A stretch of DNA of 64,000 bases from Streptomyces sp. cf386. Its GTDB lineage: Bacteria > Actinomycetota > Actinomycetes > Streptomycetales > Streptomycetaceae. The DNA is taken from the NCBI RefSeq assembly GCF_900103585.1, contig NZ_FNHV01000032.1, positions 23,021 through 87,020 on the forward strand, written 5' to 3'. Under the pieces are notes generated by a model. The model was not told the DNA's origin, did not search any database, and saw only the letters and a program-made list of their open reading frames with translations. Below, piece by piece: positions 16,332-24,970 of the stretch. The position numbers and the translations under genes were made by a program. Every line of letters begins with the position of its first letter. Position 1 is the first letter of the stretch.

Positions 16332-17177
16332 CTACTGGACGATGACGCCGATCTTCGGCGCGGGCTCGTTCTTGTACTTGGCCGGACCGAAGTTGTCCTT
16401 GACCGCCTTGTCCCAGGCCTTCGAGCTGACCATCTTCTCGAGGGCGGCGTTGATCTTGTTCAGGGTCTCGGTGTCACCCTTCTTCACACCGATGCCGTAG
16501 TTCTCGTTGCTCAGCTTGAGGCCGGCGAGCTTGAACTGGCCCTTGTACTGCTCCTGCGCGGCGAAGCCGGCGAGGATCGAGTCGTCCGTGGTCAGGGCGT
16601 CCACGGTGCCGCTCTGCAGCGAGGAGATGCACTCCGAGTAGCCGCTGTTCTCCTTGAGGTTGGCCTTCGGGGCGAAGTCGTTCTTGACGTTCTGCGCCGA
16701 GGTGGAGCCGGTCACCGAGCACAGGTTCTTGCCGTTGAGGTCGGTGGCCTCGGTGATGTCGGAGTCGGCCTTGACCAGAAGGTCCTGGTGGGCCAGCAGG
16801 TACGGGCCGGCGAAGTCGACCTTCTGCTTGCGCTCGTCGGTGATCGAGTAGGTTGCCGCGATGAACTTCACGTCGCCACGGGCGAGCGCGTTCTCGCGGT
16901 CGGCACTCTTGGTCTCGACGAACTCGATCTGGTCGGCGTCGTAGCCCAGCTCCTTCGCCACGTACGTCGCCACATCGACGTCGAAGCCGGAGAAGGTGCC
17001 GTCCGGCTCCTTGAGGCCCAGACCCGGCTGGTCGTACTTGATGCCGATCTTGATCTTGCCACCACCGGAGGAGCCCGAGTCGCCCTCGTTGTCACCGTCG
17101 CCGCCACCGCAGGCGGTGGCAGTGAGGGAAAGGACGAGTGCAGCGGCGGCCGCGGCGGAGGCCTTGCGGAGCTTCAT
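16332..17177 (-). CDS. gluB: Glutamate-binding lipoprotein GluB
   Basis: A 281-residue extracytoplasmic solute-binding lipoprotein. The signal peptide ends in the lipobox LTATAC at about residue 24, followed by a Gly/Ser/Asp linker and the type 3 solute-binding fold (KIGIKYDQPGLGLKEPDGTF; VDALTTDDSILAG). I place the start at ATG 17177 because AAAGGATG lies just upstream; an in-frame ATG three codons earlier is possible. It delivers glutamate (or related acidic amino acids) to GluCD; specificity is from gene order and family. Confidence 0.94.
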   Translation of the reverse strand: MKLRKASAAAAAALVLSLTATACGGGDGDNEGDSGSSGGGKIKIGIKYDQPGLGLKEPDGTFSGFDVDVATYVAKELGYDADQIEFVETKSADRENALARGDVKFIAATYSITDERKQKVDFAGPYLLAHQDLLVKADSDITEATDLNGKNLCSVTGSTSAQNVKNDFAPKANLKENSGYSECISSLQSGTVDALTTDDSILAGFAAQEQYKGQFKLAGLKLSNENYGIGVKKGDTETLNKINAALEKMVSSKAWDKAVKDNFGPAKYKNEPAPKIGVIVQ

Positions 17178-17276
17178 GGTGAACATCCTTTGCGTGATGA
17201 AGAGATGCGTCCCCTCCGAGGGTCGTCCCCTCGGAGGGTTGGATGACGCAGGTCGTCGGGTGCGTGAAGCGGTCCG

Positions 17277-18053
17277 TCAGTGGTGCAGGATCTTGGACAG
17301 GAAGTCCTTCGCACGGTCGCTGCGCGGGTTGCTGAAGAACTGGTCCGGCACGGCTTCTTCGACGATCTTCCCGTCTGCCATGAATACCACTCGGTTGGCG
17401 GCAGAGCGGGCGAAGCCCATCTCATGAGTGACGACGATCATGGTCATGCCATCGCGGGCGAGCTGCTGCATGACCTCGAGGACCTCGTTGATCATCTCCG
17501 GGTCGAGAGCCGACGTCGGCTCGTCGAAGAGCATGACCTTGGGGTCCATGGCCAGCGCCCGGGCGATGGCCACACGCTGCTGCTGGCCGCCGGAGAGCTG
17601 GGCGGGGTACTTGTCCGCCTGGTTGGCCACGCCCACCCGGTCGAGCAGGGAGCGGGCCTTCTCCTCGGCCTTCTTCTTGTCCGCCTTGCGGACCTTGATC
17701 TGGCCCAGCATCACGTTCTCGAGCACGGTCTTGTGCGCGAAAAGGTTGAAGGACTGGAAGACCATGCCGACGTCGGCACGTAGCTTGGCGAGCGCCTTGC
17801 CCTCCGCGGGCAGGGGCTTGCCGTCGATGGCGATCGCGCCGGAGTCGATCGTCTCGAGGCGGTTGATGGCGCGGCACAGGGTGGACTTCCCGGACCCGGA
17901 GGGTCCGATGACCACGACGACCTCGCCGCGGGCGATCGTCAGATCGATGTCCTGGAGCACGTGCAACGCGCCGAAGTGCTTGTTCACGTTCTTCAGGACG
18001 ACCAGCTCGCCGGTCGCGGCCACGTCTTCCTTGGCCACCGATACTTCGGTCAT
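17277..18053 (-). CDS. gluA: Glutamate ABC transporter ATP-binding protein GluA
   Basis: A 258-residue ATPase of the polar amino acid family and the first gene of gluABCD. Walker A is GPSGSGKST, the Q-loop is MVFQSFNLFAH, the signature is LSGGQQQRVAIARAL, Walker B is VMLFDEPTSALD and the H-loop is VVTHEMGFA. The ATG at 18053 is preceded by GGAGGACGGAG. The operon order ATPase, binding protein, permease, permease matches gluABCD of other actinobacteria. It is divergent from the two-component system at 18342. Confidence 0.95.
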   Translation of the reverse strand: MTEVSVAKEDVAATGELVVLKNVNKHFGALHVLQDIDLTIARGEVVVVIGPSGSGKSTLCRAINRLETIDSGAIAIDGKPLPAEGKALAKLRADVGMVFQSFNLFAHKTVLENVMLGQIKVRKADKKKAEEKARSLLDRVGVANQADKYPAQLSGGQQQRVAIARALAMDPKVMLFDEPTSALDPEMINEVLEVMQQLARDGMTMIVVTHEMGFARSAANRVVFMADGKIVEEAVPDQFFSNPRSDRAKDFLSKILHH

Positions 18054-18341
18054 CGCTCTCAGGCTCCGTCCTCCTCGGTTTCGGAGGACAGTAATAACCG
18101 TATCCGACCTGCGTCATTAGTTCTGAGGGGAATCTGAGCATCACGATCCGATAGCAATCGGACACGTGTCGTAGCACTTGACAGCTGGGCGCGTACCGGC
18201 TGGGTAACGGAAGCCGCCCGCAACCGGAACCCACTTGACGGCGTCCTCGTCCATCAGCGTGACTTCCATGGTGCACGCGCGCGTGTGCACGCACTGTGTA
18301 CCTAGCTGAATCGTACGGCCAATGAACCGAAGGAGGCCGGG
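18054..18341. promoter_or_regulatory. Divergent region between gluA and the two-component system
   Basis: This 288-base region holds an inverted repeat TCCGAT-agca-ATCGGA (18147-18162) on the gluA side and a near-palindrome GTGCAC(N8)GTGCAC just before the response regulator, whose ribosome site is AAGGAGG. I cannot assign binding proteins to them. Both promoters must lie here. Confidence 0.45.
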
Positions 18342-19028
18342 GTGAGACTGCTCCTTGTCGAGGACGACAACCATGTCGCCGCCGCGCTGTCCGCGGTACT
18401 GGCGCGGCACGGTTTCGACGTCACGCACGCGCGTAGCGGCGAGGAGGCCCTGCAGGCGCTCGTTCCGGAGGGCAACGGCTTCGGTGTCGTCCTTCTCGAC
18501 CTCGGCCTGCCCGACCAGGACGGTTACGAGGTCTGCGGCAAGATCCGCAAGCGCACCAGCACCCCGGTGATCATGGTCACCGCGCGCTCCGACGTCCGCT
18601 CCCGCATCCACGGCCTCAATCTCGGGGCAGATGACTATGTGGTGAAGCCGTACGACACCGGAGAGCTGCTCGCCCGGATCCACGCCGTCAGCCGGCGCAA
18701 CGTGCAGGAGGACGCCGGGACGGGCGGTGAGGGAGTGCTGCGTCTGGGCACGGTCCACATCGAACTGCCCACCCGCCAGGTCAGCGTCGACGGTTCGGTT
18801 GTCCAACTGACCCGCAAGGAGTTCGATCTGCTCGCCCTGCTCGCGCAGCGCCCCGGAGTGGTCTTCCGCCGGGAGCAGATCATCAGCGAGGTGTGGCGCA
18901 CGAGTTGGGAGGGGACCGGGCGCACTCTTGAGGTGCATGTGGCGTCCCTGCGCGCCAAGTTGCGCATGCCGGCCCTGATCGAGACCGTACGCGGCGTCGG
19001 CTACCGACTCGTCGCCCCGGCGTCGTAG
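18342..19028 (+). CDS. OmpR/PhoB-family response regulator
   Basis: A 228-residue regulator. The receiver domain has the acidic pair in LLLVEDDN, phospho-acceptor Asp53 in VVLLDLGLPDQDGYEV, Thr in PVIMVTARSD and Lys in VVKPYD. The C-terminal winged helix carries QLTRKEFDLLALLAQRPGVV and ends RTLEVHVASLRAKL and VRGVGYRLV. The GTG start follows AAGGAGG by seven bases. The kinase gene follows nine bases after the stop. The stimulus and targets are unknown; its position next to gluABCD is conserved but does not prove control of that operon. Confidence 0.93.
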   Translation: MRLLLVEDDNHVAAALSAVLARHGFDVTHARSGEEALQALVPEGNGFGVVLLDLGLPDQDGYEVCGKIRKRTSTPVIMVTARSDVRSRIHGLNLGADDYVVKPYDTGELLARIHAVSRRNVQEDAGTGGEGVLRLGTVHIELPTRQVSVDGSVVQLTRKEFDLLALLAQRPGVVFRREQIISEVWRTSWEGTGRTLEVHVASLRAKLRMPALIETVRGVGYRLVAPAS

Positions 19029-19037
19029 CGGGCAAGG

Positions 19038-20429
19038 GTGCGCACTCGTCTCCTCCCCCTGCTCATCGTCCTGATGGCGGCCGTACTGCTCGCACTCGGC
19101 GTACCGCTCGCCGTCAGCCTGGCCTCGGCCCAGCAGCAGAAGGTGGTCGTCGACCGGATCGACGACACGGCGTACTTCGCGGCCATAGCGCGCCCGGCCG
19201 CCGACACGACCACCGGATCCCGCGACGAACTGCGCATCCTGAGCCGAGAACTCGAGAGCTACCACGATGTCTACGGCATTCAGGTCGGCGTCTTCCTGCC
19301 CACCGACACGCCCCTGGCCAACGGGCCGACGACCTGGTTCCTGCCCGAGTCCGGCGAGGTGCGTGAGGCCTTCGAGGAGTCGCTGCTCAGCCGGCGCAGC
19401 CACGACCCGAAACAGGTGTGGCCGTGGCAGCGGGGCCACCTCGTCGTGGCCTCGCCGGTCATCCGGGACGGTGACGTCGTCGCGGTCGTCGTCACCGATT
19501 CGCCCACCGGGCAGATGCGTTCGCGGATCCTGGAGGGCTGGCTGATCATCGGCGCGGGTCTGACGGCCGCGATGCTGGTGGCCGTCGGGGCCGCGCTCAG
19601 GCTGACCGGCTGGGTGCTCAGGCCGGTGCGCGTGCTGGACACCACCACGCACGCGATCGCGAGCGGCCGCCTGAAGTCACGGGTCGCGGTCGCCAGCGGT
19701 CCGCCGGAACTCCGGCGGCTGGCCCGGTCGTTCAACGAGATGGCGGACAACGTCGAGGACGTGCTGGAGCAGCAGCGCGCCTTCGTCGCCGACGCCTCGC
19801 ACCAGTTGCGCAACCCGCTCGCGGCGCTGCTGCTGCGCATCGAACTGCTTGCTTTCGAACTTCCGGAGGGCAATGCGGAGATCGCCTCGGTCCAGACCGA
19901 GGGCAAGCGCCTGGCCGAGGTCCTGGACGACCTGCTCGACCTGGCCCTGGCCGAGCACACCGAGGCCGACCTGAGGCTCACCGACATCGGCGCGTTGACC
20001 GCCGAGCGTGTCGCGGCCTGGGCGCCGACCGCCAAGGCCAAGGGCGTACAGCTGGTGGCGGACTGCCCGGCCACCACCGCGTGGGCCGACCCGGTGGCGT
20101 TGTCCAGCGCGCTGGACGCCGTGATCGACAACGCCGTCAAGTTCACTCCGAAGGGTGAGCGCGTCGAGGTGACCGTCATGTCCAACGGCAGTGCATCGAC
20201 GATCGTGGTGGCCGACCACGGTCCCGGCCTCACCGACGAGGAACTCGCCCGCATCGGCGACCGCTTCTGGCGCAGCGGCCGGCACCAGAACATCAAGGGC
20301 TCGGGCCTGGGCCTGTCGATCTCCCGGGCGCTGCTCGCGGCGGGCGGGGGCTCCGTCTCCTACGGCAGCAATGAACCGCACGGCCTGCGGGTGACGGTGA
20401 CGGTGCCCAGGACGGCGCCGACGCAGTAG
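19038..20429 (+). CDS. Two-component sensor histidine kinase
   Basis: A 463-residue membrane kinase, partner of the response regulator just upstream. Membrane segment 1 is at residues 5-30, an extracytoplasmic sensor of about 130 residues follows, then membrane segment 2 (WLIIGAGLTAAMLVAVGAAL), a HAMP region, the HisKA box FVADASHQLRNPLAALL with the phosphorylated His, and the ATPase domain with N box DNAVKFTPKG, G1 DHGPGLTDEE and G2 GSGLGLSISRALL. No known ligand-binding motif is visible in the sensor part. Confidence 0.93.
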   Translation: MRTRLLPLLIVLMAAVLLALGVPLAVSLASAQQQKVVVDRIDDTAYFAAIARPAADTTTGSRDELRILSRELESYHDVYGIQVGVFLPTDTPLANGPTTWFLPESGEVREAFEESLLSRRSHDPKQVWPWQRGHLVVASPVIRDGDVVAVVVTDSPTGQMRSRILEGWLIIGAGLTAAMLVAVGAALRLTGWVLRPVRVLDTTTHAIASGRLKSRVAVASGPPELRRLARSFNEMADNVEDVLEQQRAFVADASHQLRNPLAALLLRIELLAFELPEGNAEIASVQTEGKRLAEVLDDLLDLALAEHTEADLRLTDIGALTAERVAAWAPTAKAKGVQLVADCPATTAWADPVALSSALDAVIDNAVKFTPKGERVEVTVMSNGSASTIVVADHGPGLTDEELARIGDRFWRSGRHQNIKGSGLGLSISRALLAAGGGSVSYGSNEPHGLRVTVTVPRTAPTQ

Positions 20430-20508
20430 CGGGCAGGCACCGTGGCCGGCCGGGCCTGCGCCACCGGGTTTCCCCGGGCTCCTGCGGCGGGCCCGTGTCG
20501 CCAGGTTC

Positions 20509-21504
20509 CTACGGCTTGACCGAGCGGTAGTAGTTCCGGGCGCCGTCGTGCAGGGTCAGGGGATCCGTGTAGATCGCCGTGCGCAGGTCGACCAGTTGCG
20601 CGGAGTGGACGTGGGCGCCGATGCCGTCACGGCTCTTGATCACCGTACGGGTCAGCCATTCCGTGAGCCGGGGATCCATGTCCTTGCGGGTGATCAGTAG
20701 GTTGGAGACGGCGATCGTAGGCACCGTGTCGCCGTTCTGGATGGTGGGGTACGCCGACTCCGGCATGTTGGTCGCGCGGTAGAAGTGGGCCGTGTCCCCA
20801 CCGGCGTGCACCTTGGCGACGAGGTTGGCGTCGATCGGCACGAACCGGAACGAGGAGGTCTCGGCGATCTCCTCCAGCCCGTCCGTGGGCACCCCGCTCG
20901 ACCAGAAGAACGCGTCGAGCTCGTGCCCCAGACGCTTGGGCCCGGTGTCGATGCCGTCCGACCGTGGCGTGATGTCCTTCTCCGGGTCGATCTCGGCGGC
21001 CTCCAGCACCCGGGTGGCGATCAGCCGCACGCCGGAGTTCGCCCGCCCTATGGCCACCCGCTTGCCCTTCAGGTCCGCGACGGAGCGGATGTCGGAGTCC
21101 GGCGGGACGACCAGCTGGACATAGTCGTCGTAGAGACGGGCGACACCGCGCAGCCGGTCGGTGACGGGCTTGCCGCCGATCTTGAACGTGTCCACCGCGT
21201 CGGCGGCGGCGATCGTGAAGTCGGCCTGTCCGGTGGCCACGCGCTCGACGTTCTCCTGCGAGCCGTCACTCGTCAGCAGCCGCACCTTCAGCTGCGGCAT
21301 GTCCTTGGCGAGCTCCTTGCGCAGAAGCGCGCCGTACTCCTGGTAGACACCCGCGCGCGTGCCGGTACTGAACGTGATCGTCCCGCTCGGCGGCTCCTCG
21401 CCCAGGGGCAGCAGCCACCACAGCAGCAACCCCAAGGCGACGAACCCGGCGGCCGTGCCCTGCAGAGCCCGGCTCCTGGTGATGCGGGTGAGTGCCTTGG
21501 ACAT
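20509..21504 (-). CDS. TAXI-family TRAP transporter solute-binding protein
   Basis: A 331-residue protein with an uncleaved anchor or signal sequence (GTAAGFVALGLLLWWLLPLG) followed by the TAXI fold: SGTITFSTGTRAGVYQEYGA, YVQLVVPPDSDIRSVADLKG and KRVAIGRANSGVRLIATRVL. TAXI proteins bind small carboxylates or glutamate-like ligands for TRAP transporters, but no TRAP membrane subunit gene is adjacent here. It may act as a membrane-tethered sensor component next to the kinase rather than in uptake; that is inference. ATG start at 21504. Confidence 0.88.
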   Translation of the reverse strand: MSKALTRITRSRALQGTAAGFVALGLLLWWLLPLGEEPPSGTITFSTGTRAGVYQEYGALLRKELAKDMPQLKVRLLTSDGSQENVERVATGQADFTIAAADAVDTFKIGGKPVTDRLRGVARLYDDYVQLVVPPDSDIRSVADLKGKRVAIGRANSGVRLIATRVLEAAEIDPEKDITPRSDGIDTGPKRLGHELDAFFWSSGVPTDGLEEIAETSSFRFVPIDANLVAKVHAGGDTAHFYRATNMPESAYPTIQNGDTVPTIAVSNLLITRKDMDPRLTEWLTRTVIKSRDGIGAHVHSAQLVDLRTAIYTDPLTLHDGARNYYRSVKP

Positions 21505-21634
21505 GGCCGAGATCCTGCCAGCTGGTACGCGGTGCTGACCAGGGCAGGGGTCACAGGGGAGGGCGCGAGGGCGGCCTCGTGAGCTGGACGCCTTCGCGAC
21601 AGGGACTGTCAGACCCGGCCGCTACAGTCGGCGC

Positions 21635-22039
21635 ATGAGTTCCTCGCCCGCCGACCTGGTCCGTGAATTCCACCGCGCCTTCGGGCTCGACGCCCGTAGT
21701 ACGCCCACCGAGGTCGCCCCGGACCTCGCCGCGCACCGCGGGGAACTGCTCGCGGAGGAGGCCGCGGAGGTCGCCGAGGTCTGTGTCACCGGCCCGCTCG
21801 ACAAGCTCGCGCACGAGCTGGCGGACGTCGTCTACGTCGCGTACGGCACGGCGTTGGTGCACGGCATCGACCTCGACGCCGTACTCGCCGAGATCCACCG
21901 CTCCAACATGACCAAGCTGGGCCCCGACGGCCAGGTCGCCCGCCGGGCCGACGGCAAGGTGCTCAAGGGGGAGCACTACGAGGCGCCGGACGTGTCGGGT
22001 GTGCTGCGCCGTCAGGGGTGGGGGACCGGCGGGGCGTAG
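21635..22039 (+). CDS. MazG-like nucleotide pyrophosphohydrolase-fold protein
   Basis: A 134-residue all-alpha NTP-PPase superfamily protein. The metal-binding acid clusters are visible as LLAEEAAEVAEV and KLAHELADVVYVAYGTA, followed by MTKLGPDGQVARRADGKVLK, which is typical of phage/actinobacterial MazG-like proteins. It would hydrolyse nucleoside triphosphates or a phosphoribosyl nucleotide to the monophosphate. ATG start at 21635. It is divergent from the TAXI gene and convergent with the DUF2218 gene. Confidence 0.85.
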   Translation: MSSSPADLVREFHRAFGLDARSTPTEVAPDLAAHRGELLAEEAAEVAEVCVTGPLDKLAHELADVVYVAYGTALVHGIDLDAVLAEIHRSNMTKLGPDGQVARRADGKVLKGEHYEAPDVSGVLRRQGWGTGGA

Positions 22040-22122
22040 GGCTGTCGCCGGATGCCTGAATGTCCCGGTCTACCCTGAGCCGCGACTCTTCTCCGGTCAG
22101 TGCTGAGCGCGACTCTTCCCGG

Positions 22123-22419
22123 TCAGCCCTGAGTGGGCTCGTCCCAGGCGACGATCAGTTCGTTGCGGCGGCCAAAGCGTTCGAGGTGGCTGCCCACGAC
22201 CTCCTGGATGGTGGTGAGTGTGGGTGCGTCGGGTGCGGTGACCCGGATCAGTAGGTGGTCGTCCTGTGGTTCGAGGACGACGTCGGTGTTCTGGAAGGTG
22301 AGGCGGTGCCCGCCGGCCGGTGTGTCCTCGACGGGGATCTTCCGGCCGAAGTGCGAGGCGAGCTGCTTGGCGTAGCGCGGGGCGGCGTCGGTGGCGACGT
22401 GGGAGAGGGAGGAAGGCAT
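22123..22419 (-). CDS. DUF2218 domain protein
   Basis: A 98-residue protein beginning MPSSLSHVATDAAPRYAKQL and containing HFGRKIPVEDTPAGGHRLTF, which fits the DUF2218 family. I use the ATG at 22419, since the longer frame runs through the operator region and into marR-type coding sequence. Function unknown. It is divergent from a MarR regulator with two palindromes between them, so it is a likely target of that regulator. Confidence 0.85.
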   Translation of the reverse strand: MPSSLSHVATDAAPRYAKQLASHFGRKIPVEDTPAGGHRLTFQNTDVVLEPQDDHLLIRVTAPDAPTLTTIQEVVGSHLERFGRRNELIVAWDEPTQG

Positions 22420-22430
22420 GCGAGTACTCC

Positions 22431-22466
22431 TTCGAGGGCTGGACGAGCTTCGAGGGCTGGACGAGC
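22431..22466 (+). repeat. 18-bp perfect tandem direct repeat
   Basis: TTCGAGGGCTGGACGAGC occurs twice without interruption (22431-22448, 22449-22466), just upstream of the DUF2218 start on its 5' untranslated side. A slipped duplication is likely; a regulatory role is unproven. Confidence 0.9.
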
Positions 22467-22473
22467 CGGCCGC

Positions 22474-22485
22474 TTCAAATTTGAA
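22474..22485. promoter_or_regulatory. Palindromic MarR operator 1
   Basis: TTCAAATTTGAA is a perfect 12-bp palindrome in the DUF2218/MarR divergent region. Its centre is 40 bases from that of the second site, about four helical turns, as expected for two regulator dimers on one DNA face. Confidence 0.8.
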
Positions 22486-22513
22486 CCTCGACGGGTCGAC
22501 GATAACGCGGGGT

Positions 22514-22525
22514 TTCAAGTTTGAA
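22514..22525. promoter_or_regulatory. Palindromic MarR operator 2
   Basis: TTCAAGTTTGAA differs from operator 1 at one position. It lies 24 bases before the marR-type start codon, where binding would block transcription or initiation, so autoregulation is likely. Confidence 0.78.
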
Positions 22526-22549
22526 CAACCCTCCCTGTAGCGTGGATCC

Positions 22550-23026
22550 ATGGCCGCACCGCGATGGTTGAACGAGGACGAACTCCGCGCCTGGCACGCC
22601 TTCCTGGCCGCCGGCGCGCTCGTCAATCGCCGCCTGGATCAGCAGCTCAAGGACGACGTCGGGATCACGCACCTCCAGTACGAGATCCTCGCGCGCCTCA
22701 ACGCCGCCCCGGACCGGGAGATGCGCATGAGCGGCCTCGCCGACGCACTGCTCAACTCCAAGAGCGGCCTGACCTACCAGGTCACACAGCTGGAGAAGGC
22801 GGGCCTGGTGACCCGGCGCTCCTGCCCCGGCGATGTGCGCGCGGTCTACGCCGTCCTCACCGACGCGGGCAGGCGCATGCTGGAGCAGGCGGCCCCGGGC
22901 CATGTCGCGCTCGTCCGCAGGCTGCTCATCGACGTCCTCACCCCACACCAGCTCGCGACCCTCGCCGACGGTCTGACCGAGGTCACCCACCGCATCCAGG
23001 ACGGCGAGACCAATGCCGTGAGGTAG
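22550..23026 (+). CDS. MarR-family transcriptional regulator
   Basis: A 158-residue MarR protein. The winged helix is at residues 40-100: GITHLQYEILARLNAAPDRE, MRMSGLADALLNSKSGLTYQ and VTQLEKAGLVTRRSC, followed by wing residues VYAVLTDAGRRML. ATG start at 22550. Two near-identical palindromes (22474-22485, 22514-22525) separate it from the divergent DUF2218 gene. The effector is unknown; many relatives respond to phenolics or oxidants. Confidence 0.92.
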   Translation: MAAPRWLNEDELRAWHAFLAAGALVNRRLDQQLKDDVGITHLQYEILARLNAAPDREMRMSGLADALLNSKSGLTYQVTQLEKAGLVTRRSCPGDVRAVYAVLTDAGRRMLEQAAPGHVALVRRLLIDVLTPHQLATLADGLTEVTHRIQDGETNAVR

Positions 23027-23096
23027 GCCCCGCCCGCCCCCTCCTGCCACCTCGGTCCGGGGCAGGGCCGTTCTCCCGACCGCATACCCTTGTCCC

Positions 23097-24611
23097 ATGA
23101 GCAGCAGCGACCGGAGCCAGGCAGTGGGCGTGAAGACATACGAGGTGCGCACCTACGGGTGCCAGATGAACGTCCACGATTCCGAGCGATTGTCCGGGCT
23201 GCTCGAAGACGCCGGATATGTACGCGCGCCCGAGGGCTCGAACGGCGACGCGGACGTCGTCGTCTTCAACACCTGCGCGGTCCGCGAGAACGCCGACAAC
23301 AAGCTGTACGGCAACCTCGGCCACCTCGCCCCGATGAAGACGAAGCGCCCCGGCATGCAGATCGCCGTCGGCGGCTGCCTCGCGCAGAAGGACCGCGACA
23401 CCATCGTGAAGCGGGCGCCCTGGGTGGACGTCGTCTTCGGCACGCACAACATCGGCAAGCTGCCCGTCCTGCTGGAACGCGCGCGCGTGCAGGAGGAGGC
23501 GCAGGTCGAGATCGCCGAGTCGCTGGAGGCGTTCCCCTCGACGCTGCCGACGCGGCGCGAGAGCGCCTACGCGGCCTGGGTGTCGATCTCCGTCGGCTGC
23601 AACAACACCTGCACCTTCTGCATCGTCCCGGCCCTGCGCGGCAAGGAGAAGGACCGCCGCCCCGGCGACATCCTCGCCGAAGTGGAGGCGCTGGTCGCCG
23701 AGGGCGTCTCCGAGATCACGCTGCTCGGCCAGAACGTCAACGCGTACGGTTCCGACATCGGCGACCGTGAGGCGTTCAGCAAGCTGTTGCGGGCCTGCGG
23801 AAAGATCGAGGGCCTGGAGCGCGTCCGCTTCACCTCCCCGCACCCGCGCGACTTCACCGACGACGTCATCGCCGCCATGGCCGAGACGCCGAACGCGATG
23901 CCGCAGCTGCACATGCCGCTGCAGTCCGGCTCGGACACGGTCCTGAAGGCGATGCGCCGCTCCTACCGTCAGGAGCGCTACCTCGGGATCATCGAGAAGG
24001 TCCGCGCCGCCATCCCGCATGCCGCGATCAGCACCGACATCATCGTGGGCTTCCCCGGCGAGACCGAGGAGGACTTCGAGCAGACGCTGCACGTGGTGCG
24101 TGAGGCCCGCTTCGCGCAGGCGTTCACCTTCCAGTACTCCAAGCGCCCCGGCACGCCCGCGGCCACCATGGAGAACCAGATCCCCAAGCAGGTCGTCCAG
24201 GCGCGCTACGAGCGTCTCGTCGCCCTCCAGGAGGAGATCTCCTGGGAGGAGAACAAGAAGCAGGTCGGCCGCACGCTGGAGCTGATGGTCGCCGAGGGCG
24301 AGGGCCGCAAGGACGACAGCACCCACCGCCTCTCCGGCCGCGCCCCCGACAACCGCCTGGTCCACTTCACCAAGCCGGACCAGGAGGTCCGCCCCGGCGA
24401 CGTGGTCACCGTCGAGATCACGTACGCCGCCCCGCACCACCTCCTCGCCGAGGGCCCCGTCCTCGACGTGCGCCGCACGCGCGCGGGTGACGCCTGGGAG
24501 AAGCGCAACGCCGCCGAGTCCGCCAAGCCTGCCGGTGTCCTGCTCGGCCTGCCGAAGATCGGCGTCCCCGAGCCGCTGCCGGCGGCGACGGGCGGCTGCA
24601 CGGCACGCTGA
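23097..24611 (+). CDS. miaB: tRNA-2-methylthio-N6-dimethylallyladenosine synthase MiaB
   Basis: A 504-residue radical SAM methylthiotransferase that turns i6A37 into ms2i6A37 in tRNAs reading UNN codons. The N-terminal domain carries the three Cys ligands of the auxiliary cluster (TYGCQMNVHDSE, VFNTCAVRENA, AVGGCLAQKD); the radical SAM motif is SVGCNNTCTFCIVP (C-x3-C-x2-C); a TRAM domain follows and the tail ends GGCTAR. ATG start at 23097. The enzyme needs the product of MiaA, encoded 3.5 kb downstream in this window. Confidence 0.97.
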   Translation: MSSSDRSQAVGVKTYEVRTYGCQMNVHDSERLSGLLEDAGYVRAPEGSNGDADVVVFNTCAVRENADNKLYGNLGHLAPMKTKRPGMQIAVGGCLAQKDRDTIVKRAPWVDVVFGTHNIGKLPVLLERARVQEEAQVEIAESLEAFPSTLPTRRESAYAAWVSISVGCNNTCTFCIVPALRGKEKDRRPGDILAEVEALVAEGVSEITLLGQNVNAYGSDIGDREAFSKLLRACGKIEGLERVRFTSPHPRDFTDDVIAAMAETPNAMPQLHMPLQSGSDTVLKAMRRSYRQERYLGIIEKVRAAIPHAAISTDIIVGFPGETEEDFEQTLHVVREARFAQAFTFQYSKRPGTPAATMENQIPKQVVQARYERLVALQEEISWEENKKQVGRTLELMVAEGEGRKDDSTHRLSGRAPDNRLVHFTKPDQEVRPGDVVTVEITYAAPHHLLAEGPVLDVRRTRAGDAWEKRNAAESAKPAGVLLGLPKIGVPEPLPAATGGCTAR

Positions 24612-24669
24612 GCGCACGCCGCGAGAGTAGGGGGCGGGGCGGGACGAGCAGGAGAACGGGGGGCGGGAC

Positions 24670-24960
24670 ATGGCGCAGTGGGTGGTGGTCGTGCAGTCCG
24701 GTCACGGGGATCAGTACCGCTGCGAGGAGGCGGCGCGCTTCCAGGGCACCCTGGAACAGGCCCGCGCCCTCCTCTACGAGGTCGCCTGTACCTACAAGCC
24801 CGGTTTCGCGCTGCGCCAGCGGCGCCGTGAGGTGTTCCGGGTCGGTGCCGGGGACGCGTACTACGCGCACATCGAGGGTGCGGTGTCGACCCAGCGCGTC
24901 ATGTTCCAGCTGGCCGAGCGGGTGTGGAGCACCGACCCGGAGCCCAGCCCCTGGCAGTAG
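24670..24960 (+). CDS. Conserved hypothetical protein
   Basis: A 96-residue soluble protein (MAQWVVVVQSGHGDQYRCEE). No motif assigns a function; it has no signal or membrane segment. ATG start at 24670 with GGGGGGCGGGAC upstream. It sits between miaB and the dioxygenase-like gene in the same direction with short gaps, so these are probably co-transcribed. I recognise it only as a Streptomyces conserved gene at this locus. Confidence 0.75.
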   Translation: MAQWVVVVQSGHGDQYRCEEAARFQGTLEQARALLYEVACTYKPGFALRQRRREVFRVGAGDAYYAHIEGAVSTQRVMFQLAERVWSTDPEPSPWQ

Positions 24961-24970
24961 GCTCCCGATC

